Position numbers and translations under genes: made by a program
Shown: in pieces, positions 52,102-63,999 of the stretch
Layout of the letters: each line of letters starts with the position of its first letter
Position numbering within the stretch: the first letter of the stretch is position 1
The notes under the pieces: model-generated
What the model saw: the letters and a program-made list of their open reading frames with translations, nothing else
The model's database searches: none
What the model was told of the DNA's origin: nothing
Assembly: GCA_958510875.1 (NCBI GenBank)
Contig: OY294070.1
Coordinates: 930,001-994,000 of the forward strand
From: Endomychus coccineus
Taxonomy: Eukaryota > Arthropoda > Insecta > Coleoptera > Endomychidae
Direction of reading: 5' to 3'
Length of the DNA stretch: 64,000 nt

Positions 52102-54881
52102 TAACAAATAAGAAAAGTGATGTACAAAGCCAGGTAAATACTTTTTCCATTATACATCTTAATATTCAAGGATTGGGTACAAAGTACAATAATATTGAGG
52201 GCTTTCTTAGCGATAAACAAAGTCCTGATGTACTCTGTCTCTGTGAGCATTTTGTCAAGGCTGACTTATGTGATAAATTATCATTGGAAGGATGGTTTAC
52301 CGCATCAATCTTTGGGCGTACAGAGCTACAACATGGAGGTGTTGCAATTTTTTGCAAGAACGAAAATTTTACACCGTTGCTAAATATTTCCTCAATGTCC
52401 ATTGAACTACATTGTGAAATAGCGGCTGTTAAATTAAATATTCCTGATGTAACTGTGATATCCTTGTATCGTTCGCCAAATGGTGACTTTAAATGTTTTT
52501 TAGAAACTTTAGAGAATATTTTAACGTGTGTGTCAGTATCGTCAAAAACTATTATTTGTGGAGATTTTAATGTGAATTTTTTAGTTGTAGATAAGAATGT
52601 TGGAGCCCTTTGTGACCTGCTTAGCACATATGGTTTTCAGCAAAAAATATTTGAGCCGACTAGAAGACCAAATTGTCTTGACAATATTTTCATTAATTTT
52701 ACATCTGCTAATGATCAAGTCGCAGTATTGGAGTGTGACTTTTCTGATCACTCTGCGCAGCAAGTAAGTCTGGAACTTCCAGGTAAGGAAAATATAAGAA
52801 AACCAAAAAAATACAGACCTTTAACTGAGAAAGGTTTTAACATCTTTCATTCAATTATAGAAAAGTTAAATTGGGACTTTACAAAGGATAAAAACAGAGA
52901 TGTCAATGATGCATTCAACATCTTTCACCAGACTTTCATAGATTCATATCATGTCGCGTTCCCCGAAAAGGAGTTTAGGGAGGGTAAATACAACCCCAAT
53001 AACCAATGGTACACGAATGAATTGAAACAGTTAAGAAACCAAGTTGAACTTTTTAATGAATTATATATCAATTATAAATCAGATAATCTAAAATATATTA
53101 GAAATAGACTCCGTTTAAAATACCAACATGAAATAAATACAGCTAAAATAAATTCAAATGATAAAAAAATTTTAAACTCTTCAAATATGAATAAAAGTAT
53201 GTGGGACATAATGAAAAGTAAAAATTTCGTTGACAAAGTTTCCCAAAGTAATATTAGCCCTAATGACTTTGCCAAACATTTTTCCTCTCTACCACATATG
53301 GTAATTGATGATATTGATAATAAAAATCAGAGTAGCCACACACTCTTCTTAAAAAATATACCAGCAAATCTAAGTTTTTCTTTTTCTGAAGTGAGCTATA
53401 ATCAAGTAAGGGACATAGTCAGGGGTTTGAAAAATAGTTCATCTAAGGATTTTTATGGCCTCTGTGTATCTCTCTTAAAAAAGAACATTCATAGTATCGT
53501 TTATCCTCTAACACACTTAATAAATGGGTGTCTTAGGAAAGGCATTTTTCCCGATTGTTTGAAGGTTTCTAAAACAATACCCTTGTTTAAAAAGGGTGAT
53601 ATTAATGATGTTTCGAATTATCGCCCGATTTCTTTAGTACCCATTTTCTCAAAAATACTTGAAAAAGTTATGTGTACACAGATTATTGATTATTTTGAAA
53701 AAAATGGGCTGTTTACTAAACATCAGTATGGTTTCAGGAAAAAACGGAACACAACAGATGCAATCGTTGAACTCATTAACAACGTAATTCGTTGCTTTGA
53801 ATCCGGGTTGTACTGTCTCTCCCTATTCTTGGACCTAACCAAAGCCTTCGATTGTGTGTCTCATTCGCTTCTTCTGGGCAAGCTAGAGAAGTACAATTTC
53901 GATGAAACTGGTAGAGCTCTTATTTTATCGTATCTGACAAACCGCAAGCAAACTGTATATGTGAATGGTGGTTGGTCAGAGGAGGTAGCAGTAAATATTG
54001 GTGTGCCGCAGGGCTCTATTATGGGGCCCTTGCTGTTCCTAATATTTATAAATGATTTTCCTGAATATTTGGCTGACTGCCTCACTATACTTTTTGCAGA
54101 TGACTCGACGGTTTCTGATGATTGTGCTGACCTGGCTTGTGCAGAGGTGGCGTTTGACTGCATGCAAGAGATGGCAGCGGAGTGGTTCTCGGGATGCGGG
54201 TTAGGTATGAATAGAGAAAAAACAAAGAAGATGATATTTAGTCTGAGACACTCTGATATCTCTAGCGTAAAGTTCCTTGGTGTCTACCTCGATTCTAGAC
54301 TTACCTGGAATGTCCAAATAAACTTTGTTGCAAAGCAGATCAGTAGAAATATATTTTTATTACGCAGATTGTCGTGCTCGGTTTCTCCAAAGGTATTAAA
54401 AACTGCATATTTTTCTTTGTGTGAGTCAGTCATACGATATGGCATTTTAGTGTGGGGGAATTGCAGTGAATTTAATAGAATCTTTGGACTGCAGAGGAGG
54501 GCAATTCGTATTCTTGGTGGTGTCAGGTACCGTGACTGCTGCAAACATGTTTTTAGTAATTTAGGAATTCTCACGTTACCTGCTATTTTTATTCTTGAAT
54601 GCTTATTATATGCACATAAAAATCAGAGTGCGGCGGAACTAAATAGTAATGTCCATTCCTATAACACCCGAACCAAGGATAATATCCATCTAGAATTTTT
54701 TAGATTGAGTAGGTCACAAAAGGCACCAAATTTCATTTGTTTTAAATATTTTAATAAACTTTCGCCTTCTCTAAGAAATTTACCTGGTAAAAAATTTAAA
54801 AATGTGATAAAATCATTTTTACTAAAAAACTGTATTTATAATTCTGAAGACTTCTTGAATCTTGAATTTAATTGTTTTTAG
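52059..54881 (+). CDS. ORF2 of the same retrotransposon: endonuclease and reverse transcriptase
   Basis: The frame opens after a TAG at 52056 and runs to 54881 (940 codons before the stop) without interruption. The N-terminal AP-type endonuclease starts at HLNIQGLGTK (about 52153) and has CLCEHF, ICGDFNVNF and DFSDHSAQ (catalytic Asp, Asn, His). The RT has TIPLFKKGDINDVSNYRPISL, YGFRKKRNTTDAI, FLDLTKAFDCVSH, IGVPQGSIMGPLLFLIFIND, FADDSTVSD (Asp-Asp at 54099-54104) and KFLGVYLDSRLTW. There is no ATG between the opening of the frame and the endonuclease start; the first Met is about 110 codons in, after the catalytic Glu. The layout belongs to the CR1/jockey group. All catalytic motifs are intact. 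Confidence 0.88.
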   Translation, partial: QVFSEKTEGNNCEIVTNKKSDVQSQVNTFSIIHLNIQGLGTKYNNIEGFLSDKQSPDVLCLCEHFVKADLCDKLSLEGWFTASIFGRTELQHGGVAIFCKNENFTPLLNISSMSIELHCEIAAVKLNIPDVTVISLYRSPNGDFKCFLETLENILTCVSVSSKTIICGDFNVNFLVVDKNVGALCDLLSTYGFQQKIFEPTRRPNCLDNIFINFTSANDQVAVLECDFSDHSAQQVSLELPGKENIRKPKKYRPLTEKGFNIFHSIIEKLNWDFTKDKNRDVNDAFNIFHQTFIDSYHVAFPEKEFREGKYNPNNQWYTNELKQLRNQVELFNELYINYKSDNLKYIRNRLRLKYQHEINTAKINSNDKKILNSSNMNKSMWDIMKSKNFVDKVSQSNISPNDFAKHFSSLPHMVIDDIDNKNQSSHTLFLKNIPANLSFSFSEVSYNQVRDIVRGLKNSSSKDFYGLCVSLLKKNIHSIVYPLTHLINGCLRKGIFPDCLKVSKTIPLFKKGDINDVSNYRPISLVPIFSKILEKVMCTQIIDYFEKNGLFTKHQYGFRKKRNTTDAIVELINNVIRCFESGLYCLSLFLDLTKAFDCVSHSLLLGKLEKYNFDETGRALILSYLTNRKQTVYVNGGWSEEVAVNIGVPQGSIMGPLLFLIFINDFPEYLADCLTILFADDSTVSDDCADLACAEVAFDCMQEMAAEWFSGCGLGMNREKTKKMIFSLRHSDISSVKFLGVYLDSRLTWNVQINFVAKQISRNIFLLRRLSCSVSPKVLKTAYFSLCESVIRYGILVWGNCSEFNRIFGLQRRAIRILGGVRYRDCCKHVFSNLGILTLPAIFILECLLYAHKNQSAAELNSNVHSYNTRTKDNIHLEFFRLSRSQKAPNFICFKYFNKLSPSLRNLPGKKFKNVIKSFLLKNCIYNSEDFLNLEFNCF

Positions 54882-54962
54882 TCTAATTTTATATATATTA
54901 TGTTATTTAAAAAGTAATTTTGTTCTCTGACGTATGTATATACTATGTATAAGACATCAATA

Positions 54963-55345
54963 AACACTACTTTCCTTGATGTTAACATTATAAAAAATGG
55001 TAATCACTTGAATTTCGACATATACAGAAAACCCACTCAAATATATAAGTATACCCCGGCGGATTCAGCTACACCATACAGATATAAAATAGCTCCGTTT
55101 AATAGTCTACTTCATATTCATTATTGAACGTCCCTTTGAGTCTGCAAAATTAAAACAACAAAGTTGAGAAACTTCAGCAAATTGCGTTGGACAATGGTTA
55201 CCACAAATCTTTGATCAATAATTTAGTTTGTAACCAAAAAAGGAAATTAGACCGTAGCCAACTAACTAAATTAGAGCCATTACCTTCAAATACTTCCAAA
55301 TTTTTGCAAAAGTTTAAATTCGCCGAATTTACCAATTAATCAAAA
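54963..55345 (+). pseudogene. Penelope-like fragment, 3' of the CR1-type insertion
   Basis: This continues the PLE split at 50896: FLDVNIIKNGNHLNFDIYRKPTQ, YKIAPFNSLLH, then (frame-shifted) LQQIALDNGYHKSLINN and LTKLEP. The GIY-YIG domain is missing. The same protein blocks occur at 23590-23720 and 26920-26980. Confidence 0.75.
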
Positions 55346-55349
55346 ACTT

Positions 55350-58300
55350 CCGTGGGGGGAGAGCCTTCCCTATACCTCTGTATATAATCCGAGTTTATCA
55401 AGTAGTAAAGTCTGCGACACAATCGAATAATAGTAATCACCATTTTCGGAATAGTTCTAAACGTCAACGTAGTTTGCGAATTTCAATATCGGCCAGTCAG
55501 TAATATTTGTTAAATCTTAGATCCTAATGCTTTAAGAACTATATTTTAAATTATACACACCAAGAAAATGCATTATATAGAATTGATTTGATTTAAAATA
55601 TTATTATTGAACCCCTGAAAGTTTTTACTAAGAATCTCTCTCTATACTTCGTCTTAACAATAATGGCCCAATCTCACATTTATTGAGAGAATCATTTTTT
55701 CATGTTCAATACTCACAGAAGTGTAAGTAACCTTGAATCCTCTGAAGATGGATTCCAGTGTATATTATGAGCATTCACAGGAACCACTGATTCATGGGAA
55801 TAGGAGGGGTTAAGTAAAATTAAACAAATAGATTTACTGAAATACAGTCTATATATTTTATTTCACACATTTAAAAATGCCACAATGATTTGTAAATATA
55901 AGTCATTATCGAAGCTAGTAACACAGAATAAACTAGTGTTGAGACCTCTGTCGGTTTTTTCCTTCACTAGCATGGTACATCGAGGGCCAAGAAGCTGAGA
56001 TGGATGGCTGTAATTTATTTTTAGATGATCTGTATTATAATAGCCCGAGGATGTAATGGAGCTTCTCACCGCAGTGTGTAATATATTCCATTCATAAGCG
56101 TTCAATAATTATGAAAGCCAACATACATTTTCTTTCAAATCGAATGTCAATCAAATCCTCGACTAGCTGAATGCATGTTGTTATATATTTATCGTTGATT
56201 CAAAGCGAATAGAACAGTATGGGAAAGGCAATTGCCAGTTCTCGCCACTTGGGCGTTATTTTAGCACGCCCCCCCTGGACGAGCGGCGAACAGTGTCAAC
56301 AGTCAACACAGCACCCAGAGCATATTACTTCGAAGAGGAAAATGTTTCATTACTGCGAAGTGATCCTGTTGAATGACCGATACTGTAACGCTGGAATGAA
56401 ATTTGCACTGAGAACAAGCGATTTTCTCTGCAATCATCCGAGTACGAAAGAAACATTCACTAGTAGACACTGAAAACAATTGCATTAAGTAGTTTATTTG
56501 ACATTACCGGTTTTATTTATTCATTGATTGAACTTAAAATACAATTTTGCCATTATAATGAGCTTATACAATGTCATATGACGAAGAAATTCATTTAACA
56601 CTATTCGCCTTCAGATATAAAAGGTGTTTCGACAGCAATAATACAACATTGGCCAAAATAAGATTGTCATTTTTCGACTGAGAGATGCAAGTGTTGTGGT
56701 TATGGATGTCCGGAAGGAGAAAAAGATGTTCATAAATATGAGGCGAGGGCCTTCAAACTACAAAACATTTCCAACTATGGGCCTCACATTTTAAGCCAGA
56801 TTATATTTCTGAAAGCTTCTTTACAGGTACTGCAATATTACAAATCAGTATTATGAAGAAACTTTTACTTTCCGTTGTCGAAAGGGAAGCACGTCTCAAA
56901 AGAATAATGTGCTTAGATTTCATTATAAAGAAGCAGAAGCATGAAGAGGATGTACAGGATGCTCTCGCACCTTTGATGTTAACAATACAAGAGTGGAAGT
57001 TGAGGTGGCTTGAAGAAAAACAACATTCCGCGAAAAAACTTAGCTTCAAACATCTTCTGTAGCAACACAAAAGACCTTCCAGTTTCTTTACCATTGCAGA
57101 CTACTGGAATAATGACGAAGCCTTTTCTTTCTTTACTGTAATACAGTGACAAATTCGATTTGTTTCTCACATAGTGTGTCCAGAAACACATCCAATTACT
57201 TATAGTTACAGTCAACTTCCTCTATTTCTTAATATAAGTAAAACTTGTTAATGACATATTATTGACTTGCATAAAAAATTGAGCATGTTGGATGTTATGG
57301 TCAAGTAGGGAACAATTTTTACATGCCTGGCGGTTTTAAAGAACTGTAACCAGTGGTTACTAACCAAAAGTGCAATTGTTGCCTGCACCCAAGTACCATT
57401 AAAAAAACCTAAACATCTTCCCAAATGTGACAAAATGGTTCGTAATATGGCGGATCATGGATTTAGGATCTATTCGCTAGTAAACATAATGTTGTAGTAA
57501 ATATTCCTAGTTTTCTGGAAGGAACAACTTAACTTCCTGGCCTACCACATGGCAAATTATCTTCTAAAAGGGAAAGATTATAGAATTCTCTATGAAAACA
57601 TGCTACTTGAGAATCGCCAGTATATTTACGGTTGTTGTGCCATGATTTAGTTTGAACAACTTCTAAAAATTGTATAATTATTGTTACTATAATAGTTAAC
57701 ATAAAAGTACCGAATATAGAAATTATAGATGGATAATTCTTTATAAACTGATTATATAAGAATTCAAGTATTTGTAAGAAAAATAAAACAAATTCTCATT
57801 AAAAGATATTACTTATTTTCAACTTTCACAGTTCTACATTAAACTACTCCGATTGTAATTAAGAAGTTTGGTCCCAACTGAGAAATAAATAATTTTTTTG
57901 TTGGTGGATTTTTCCGGATAACAACGATAGCATGTCTATAATTTTAATGGCAGAGTATAATTTTATATAAAGGGCCAAGATACAAGACCGTCTGTCGCAA
58001 TCGAGACGTGCTATCATGGCGCCATCTACCTTGGGCTTTCCGTTGTCTTCCTTAATAAACTCAAATAAAAACGCCTATATGACCATTAATATAAAAAAGG
58101 TAGATGATTTTGACATAAGTTAGTAGATCTTGGTTAATAATTGAATACAATCCAACTGCTTTCGATTAGATTTGGAACCTATTGAGAGCATCAGATTAAT
58201 TAAGTCATTTTGTCGTTGAATCACATATTTTAAATTCAATGTATATTGTTGTAATTGTCGAGTTTCAAAAGGGAATTGTTAAAAGACATTAATTCAAAAG

Positions 58301-60380
58301 TGTGCTACAATTTGTTTGTGCAGTGTATGTATCGTTTGTGGCGTACCGTTTTATTACACTATTGCTGTTTTGTATATCGATTCAAATAAAATTTATAACA
58401 TTCTGAGAACAAAAAACAAAATCATACTTACAAAAATGCACAAAAGTTTTTGGCTGGTGAAAAGGAGCAGCATCCAAGACAAAAAAAACAAGCAAAATAT
58501 AATATTGGAATATTTTTCAAGTAGTATAAGTCAATTCAATTTTGAATCATAAATTGTATTGTGGAAGAGCAATTCACAAAAAAAAAACTGAACCATAAAC
58601 TTAAAGTAAGTTGGATTTATGTAATTAAATTTGCTGATTTTCTTATCAAGTTATAAATATACTAAGTAGGAATCAGTTTTGCCTATGGAGATATAAAGCT
58701 TCTAATCTCTTTGAATTGTTTCATTAAGGTACAATGTATGCTCTTCTATGTATTGCCAACATTCATTGCTTCAGGGCAATAAAATATTATTAAACCAGTT
58801 CAATTAAATTGAAAAGTTGCTTAATAATAATACAACCCCAATACAAAATTGTCTTTGATAATTACTTAGTAATGTAATATCACAACTTTATATACCTACA
58901 AGCGATTAATAACAAAAAGATATTGTTGTGTGATAAGTTCATTGAAAAAATAACACAGGCTAACATAGAAATCCTCAAGCACATAGAGAATTCATACAGG
59001 ATTCAACTATTCATCCTAGTAGGCTTTTCAAAATATACTATAGACTATACCATTGTTGCCATGGTTGCTAAGTAAATAAACTATAATACATGACAAACAA
59101 CAAGAGAAAATAGGCAACAAAATCTTACAAAGCATGCATTAAAGTAACAAAATAATTCATATGAGTAAGAGACACAAAATAAGCAGAAAGTAAAAACCAC
59201 ACTACTTAGAAAAATCAGCAACTAAGAATGTAGACATTGAGCTTCAGACGCTTAAGGTGCAAAGATAGAAAATCAGACTTTCTACAAGAACAACTAGACA
59301 ACGTTACAATCAAAGGAATACCTGCAGTGTGAATAGAACGTGAGTTTCCAGGAACATGCCAAATAAAAAAGGTAGTTACTACAGTGATATGTGCTAGAAT
59401 TTTAGACATGTAGATCTAAATGTAAGTACTTGATTTAAGTATGTCAATTTTTGATCCCCAGATTTCAATAAACTTTGAAAAACAAATAGGTTGTTTACCA
59501 TTCGAATCTTGCATTTTTCGATTCCTCAATGCAGTCTATGAGAATATTCCTTCATTCCAATTTACCATCATACAGACAACACAAACATAAAAGTTATTAT
59601 GAATAAAAGAATCGGATACTTGTCTTCCCAGATGTTCATATACTTCATGCTACCAGTTAGATTAATCTACAAATTGATTTCCTCAATCATCTATACTAAT
59701 CAAATGAAAGTACTGAATTGAGTAGTTCGTTACTTAATTGTAATAGGTATTCCTTCATAACAATAAAAGTAAGGTTTAATTAACTCATCTTTTTTTATCT
59801 CATTGTATGTTTTGAAAATGAACTTACAACGTTGCAATGACGTTTTATTAAATAAAATCAGTAATAGTTAACGAAGCTAATTGTTTAAATTAAAGGATAT
59901 AAACTTGATTATTGATTAATTTCAATACTTGGGTGTGGCCTCCAGATTAACATGGATTTGGTCTCTCAGAAGTTTATATTGTTTATTTCTACGTTGATAG
60001 ATTTAAACTGCACTTTTAACAATAAACCAACACAGCACCAAATAATACGATTGTATTTTCGACTAGCAAGCTCAAAGTGGACATATTTGGAAGGGCATCG
60101 ACCTCCGTAAAATTTTCGAAGTAACTTCTGTAATATTATTCTACTATCCTACCGTCCATAAAATAAACTTTAACACAACAAACAAGAGTACTCTTTTCGG
60201 AACCTTTTATCCCAACTTCATTGTATAAATACTTCGCAGTATGTCTTAATAGTGAAATTTTGCTACAAATTGGTATAATCGTATGAAGCACCTCTACACC
60301 ATCATCGACTATTTTCCACGCACAATGTCAAATCAAATGAGAACGGGCATTAGCGCATACTCATAGTTGAAGTTTACTAT
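55350..60380. other. Long intergenic stretch, little recognisable
   Basis: Low-complexity, AT-rich sequence. A 69-codon frame at 56853-57062 (EREARLKRIMCLDFIIKKQKHEEDVQ) has the feel of a basic helical tail, such as that of a transposon-encoded protein, but no partner sequence supports it. No RNA gene, repeat array or complete gene was seen. Confidence 0.4.
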
Positions 60381-60390
60381 ATTTGATAAT

Positions 60391-60594
60391 TCACGTAGAT
60401 TTCGTTTTATTTAACGTTTCGTTCGACAACCAACGTCGAAGTTCCTGTTCATTTTTACTGCTGTTCAAGGTTGTTCTCGGTCGCCTGTATAACGAATATC
60501 GGCTAGCGTCGGATATGCTCGGGTCGACATGAACGTTGAATCTGAGAACTGAGAACGTCTCATAATTTCGTACAGCTGCATCGACCACGTCCAT
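60391..60594 (-). CDS. Short open frame of unknown status
   Basis: This is a frame of 67 codons (MDVVDAAVRNYETFSVLRF...) with a more balanced codon choice and higher GC than its surroundings, ending LSNETLNKTKST. It has no recognised domain, and no flanking exon was established. It could be an exon of a gene lying on the minus strand, or chance. Confidence 0.25.
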   Translation of the reverse strand: MDVVDAAVRNYETFSVLRFNVHVDPSISDASRYSLYRRPRTTLNSSKNEQELRRWLSNETLNKTKST

Positions 60595-61354
60595 TCCGTA
60601 AGCGTAAACTAGTAAACCAGTTACTCGATTTGCAAGCTAGAAATGTTTATCGAAAGAATTGGTTTATATAAATGATATTTATTAGTGAGAAAATGCATTG
60701 TGCATTCGCATTAGCACGTAGTTTTAATTTAGAATATTACAGTTAGTGTCGTTAATACTAAGGTAAGCGGGAACAGTGTTCTCATCGAAGTACTGGTGCA
60801 TAAGTTCGGCAACGACTACTATGATTAAGGACAATGGCTTCTCGACGGCGGGAATTTTGTTTTCGTTCATCAAATAATTTCATGCCTTGCGTTCTAGTAA
60901 CGGTGCATTATTCATATCGTTTCTCCTAATTATAGAGATCTCACAAACTTTGTGAAATCAATGATTGTATTTGTAACTGAATTAATAAGGATTGAGTGAA
61001 TGTGTAGTTGTAACTTGCATTGAAGACTACGTTCGAGTACGAACAACGAAGTAAATTCGAGGCAAGCCATGATCCAAGTCCACAACGCCACACGCCCAAC
61101 GGTGGTGACAGTTTAAACTATTTATACATTTATACAATAATTTTGAGTCAGTGAAACGCAGTACAGTAGCGACTAGTGACAAAAGATTATTATGATTAAA
61201 CATAATATAATCGAAATTCATTGTGTAGATACAGATATTTATACGTTTCGATTCTATCCAATTTCGTGATGTGTTTGTTGTAATTGGCTTAGAACGACGA
61301 TGTAGTTCTAAACTTCGTTTCTGTACAAATACGATCTTTATAGAACATTCCAAG

Positions 61355-62335
61355 ATGTCCGATGCCGAGTATAATGCGAAAATTGAAAGCGTACAACGGT
61401 TCATACCGTTTCTAGAAAATATGATTCAACAGCTGAAAGATCCGACGAGAAAAAACAGGGAACAGCAACTCAACAAAATGGAATCGCTGTACAGCATGAT
61501 TACGGACACGAAAAAGAAGTGAGTATATTAACTTGATTTATTAGAATCAAAGGCGGCAGGAAAAAATGACGCCACCAGCTTAACCTCCGTCTCGTAGCGA
61601 GTAGAATAATTTGGTGTTAACAGTGGTGTTGTTCAATTTGTGACTTTCAAATCACTTTAAAATAGATAATAGTCGGTGAATTAATTGAAAACTCGATTTG
61701 CAAAGTAGATAGAACTAATTGTTCTCAATATATTAGAAACGTGAGTACATAAGTAAACTTTTGTCCGATTGTTCTTATTTTCATACTGAATTGAATTGTC
61801 ATCGATACTCCAAATTAATAGTACCGAGTTTTTATTTTCATTAAAGATGTTAATTCGAAATATTCTGCAAAAGTTTATCCTATATATTTTTAACCCGGAG
61901 GTATACCTACTGTTGTTTGATTCTAAGCCTCATTTTAAGAAGTCATTGCGCAATCAGAAATCAAAGCTTCCATCTTAGTTTTAAAAGAAAATTTACCAAC
62001 TAAACGCTTATACAAGATGACGTCATCAAAATGTAGAATCAAACCTAACTCGAAACATTTTGAAAAAGCGTTATTAATCGTTCAGTATTTGCGAATTACT
62101 TACTAAACTTATCAAACGGTTGGCGAATAATATCATTTTCTTTCCAATGAATATTCCTGCATTTACTGCGTACTTTGAGGCGGCCATTACGGTTTTAAAT
62201 AATCTAAGGGGACTATGACATGTAAAAATACCGAAGTATTATTTATGAAACTTAATTCGTTATTTTTCTTGCAGACTGAAGATTGAAACGCTTGTCAAAT
62301 GTGAAGAAGTAATTGTTAAGTTACATCAAAAAGTA
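61355..62335 (+). CDS. Unidentified gene, first two coding exons (5' partial model)
   Basis: Exon 61355-61518 starts MSDAEYNAKIESVQRFIPFLENMIQQLK and ends at AAGAA|gtgagt. Exon 62275-62335 begins after ttcttgcag and ends at GTA|gtgagt. The phases join and give LYSMITDTKKKLKIETLVKCEEVIVKLHQKV. The 75 residues look like a single conserved helical module with many Lys and Glu; the family is not recognised. Later exons must lie beyond 62335 and were not found with confidence; the frame at 62760-63020 has no convincing acceptor in phase. The upstream region 60900-61350 probably holds its promoter. Confidence 0.7.
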
Positions 62336-62339
62336 GTGA

Positions 62340-63800
62340 GTATCCCATTTACATACAGTTTTATGTCTTAATAGTTTTGACGCTATTTTTTACCGCCAAA
62401 TTCTCGTTTGAATTGATTTATTGTTAAATTGTAATACATTTTTCTAACGTGCATTTGCGTTTTAAATGAACGAATTCTTTAGAGGTTTAGTATTGTATTG
62501 AAAAAAAGTACCTAAAACGTAGAAAAGTAGTTGGCTGTGTATATCAGGCTTAACGCAGTATTTTTGCTGTATCTTATGGGAATTTATATTTCCCAAATAG
62601 GTTACTTTTACCTTAGAAGCTTGTATATTCTAGTGATTGGTTGAAATAGTGGCGAATGTAAAATTGCCGGCGACGCAAATTTCATTAGAGAGCGACCAGA
62701 CATTGATGTTAACAGAGTTTTAAATGTTTTTACTAGATGTTGTCTTCTATTGATACTGTTTGTTTTTGCGGAATATGGCCCTTCCGTATGGAGGAGGTTA
62801 CCTATATTGGTTGTTTATCCATAACACTGGTTCGTATATTCAGATGTACCTACTCGAATCTAAGAAGCTGTCAGTTAAAATGGATAAGTCTCTTGCAGTT
62901 TGGGATTTTACAGCTCGCCATACAGGATGTTTCAAACAAGGAGATAACTATCCAAAATATACATACGGGCATTCATATCATTTAGGTTGCAGTCAACCAC
63001 CACCACATCTAAAGAAAAACACCTAAATCTACCGAGCAGCCTAAAACGTTTGAAGGAAAAAAGAAAAAAAAAACGTGACGTGTGACATGCAAATTATGAA
63101 ATCAATAATTGACTGACCAAAATGGGTCATACAAACATAGCATCTATCTCGCTTATTTAAAGAGATACATGGCATCTAACATTTATGTTTTTTTTTATTA
63201 ATATATCTCTTGAAAGGAATGAGCTTTTAAATCAAAATTTGGTACAATTCTTTTGTCAAGCAAGTTCATTCTTCTACATGGTTTTTCACACATTCGCTCA
63301 ACAGGAGGTCACATTTTGGGGGTTGTGGTCCCTTGTATCCCTAAATTTTTTCTATCTTAACTTGGCGCATAACTTACCAAATCCGGTCAAAACCTAGTTG
63401 TTAGGTATCAGCGTTGTGTTGCTTATAGTCTTCTTTACGCAATTGCAAGTATTAAAATGCAAGTTATATCCGCTTATCGGGAGAATGGCGATATTGACGT
63501 GGCGAAAGAGCCGTGAGGGAGTGTAGTCTTCTTCCCAACAGAAGACAACATGGCATTCATTGTATCTACTGGCCGAAAGAATAAATGAAGATCGCATCTT
63601 TTGCGTTTAAGCAATATACTTGTTCTTTTGGAGGTTAATAGCGTTTGTGCGTCCGAAGAGCCTTTGCTATTCTGCAACAACCAAAATGTCCAATCGGCAG
63701 AATATTACATCGAGACCACATACATCTCCTTCTTCGGCTTGTTGACCATAAACGGCTATTAAATTTGTATTATTGCCTCCCAAATGTTGTTGAAAATGAT
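62340..63800. other. Intron or intergenic sequence
   Basis: Overlapping frames at 62737-63026 (MALPYGGGYLYWLFIHNTG... in one) are open for 80-90 codons but have no recognised domain, and neither is preferred. Nothing else was identified. Confidence 0.3.
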
Positions 63801-63807
63801 TGAAAAA

Positions 63808-63999
63808 CTAATTTCGAAAAATCGTGTGGACGCGCCGAGGCTTAGTCAACTTTGACGATAAGGCATTTTTGGGCACACGAGAATCCGCCTGCAGTATGGG
63901 CGCGTAATTTTCAACAGGAATTTTAAGTAATTGTTTGGTTGGCAATTTTTGGGAGCCCACACTTTGGGGGCTTTTTTCTTCCTTCTCAATTTTCAGCGG
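63808..63999 (-). CDS. Possible 3' end of a gene entering from the right
   Basis: On the minus strand a frame open from the window edge reads PLKIEKEEKSPQSVGSQKLP, TKQLLKIPVENYAPILQADSR, and ends TKPRRVHTIFRN* at 63808. The composition is less AT-biased than the neighbourhood. It has no recognised domain, no start in view, and no splice site is needed to keep it open. It could be a terminal exon or part of a mobile element. Confidence 0.3.
   Translation of the reverse strand, partial: PLKIEKEEKSPQSVGSQKLPTKQLLKIPVENYAPILQADSRVPKNALSSKLTKPRRVHTIFRN

Larger units (their letters stand above)
50897..54962 (+). mobile_element. Apparently intact CR1/jockey-group retrotransposon inserted in a PLE
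   Basis: The unit has a 5' leader of only about 26 nt before ORF1, two intact ORFs, and an 80-nt 3' UTR that includes AATAAA near 54958. The limits are set by the points where Penelope reading stops (...DNQLPF, 50896) and resumes (FLDVNIIKNG, about 54963). Both sides share CTTTC/ACTTTC, so a target duplication, if any, is short. It may be 5'-truncated in its untranslated leader. Confidence 0.75.

Noticed and set aside
62737..63026. Two overlapping plus-strand frames of 82-88 codons as a gene
   Set aside because: No domain, no splice sites in phase with the upstream exons, and no reason to prefer either frame.
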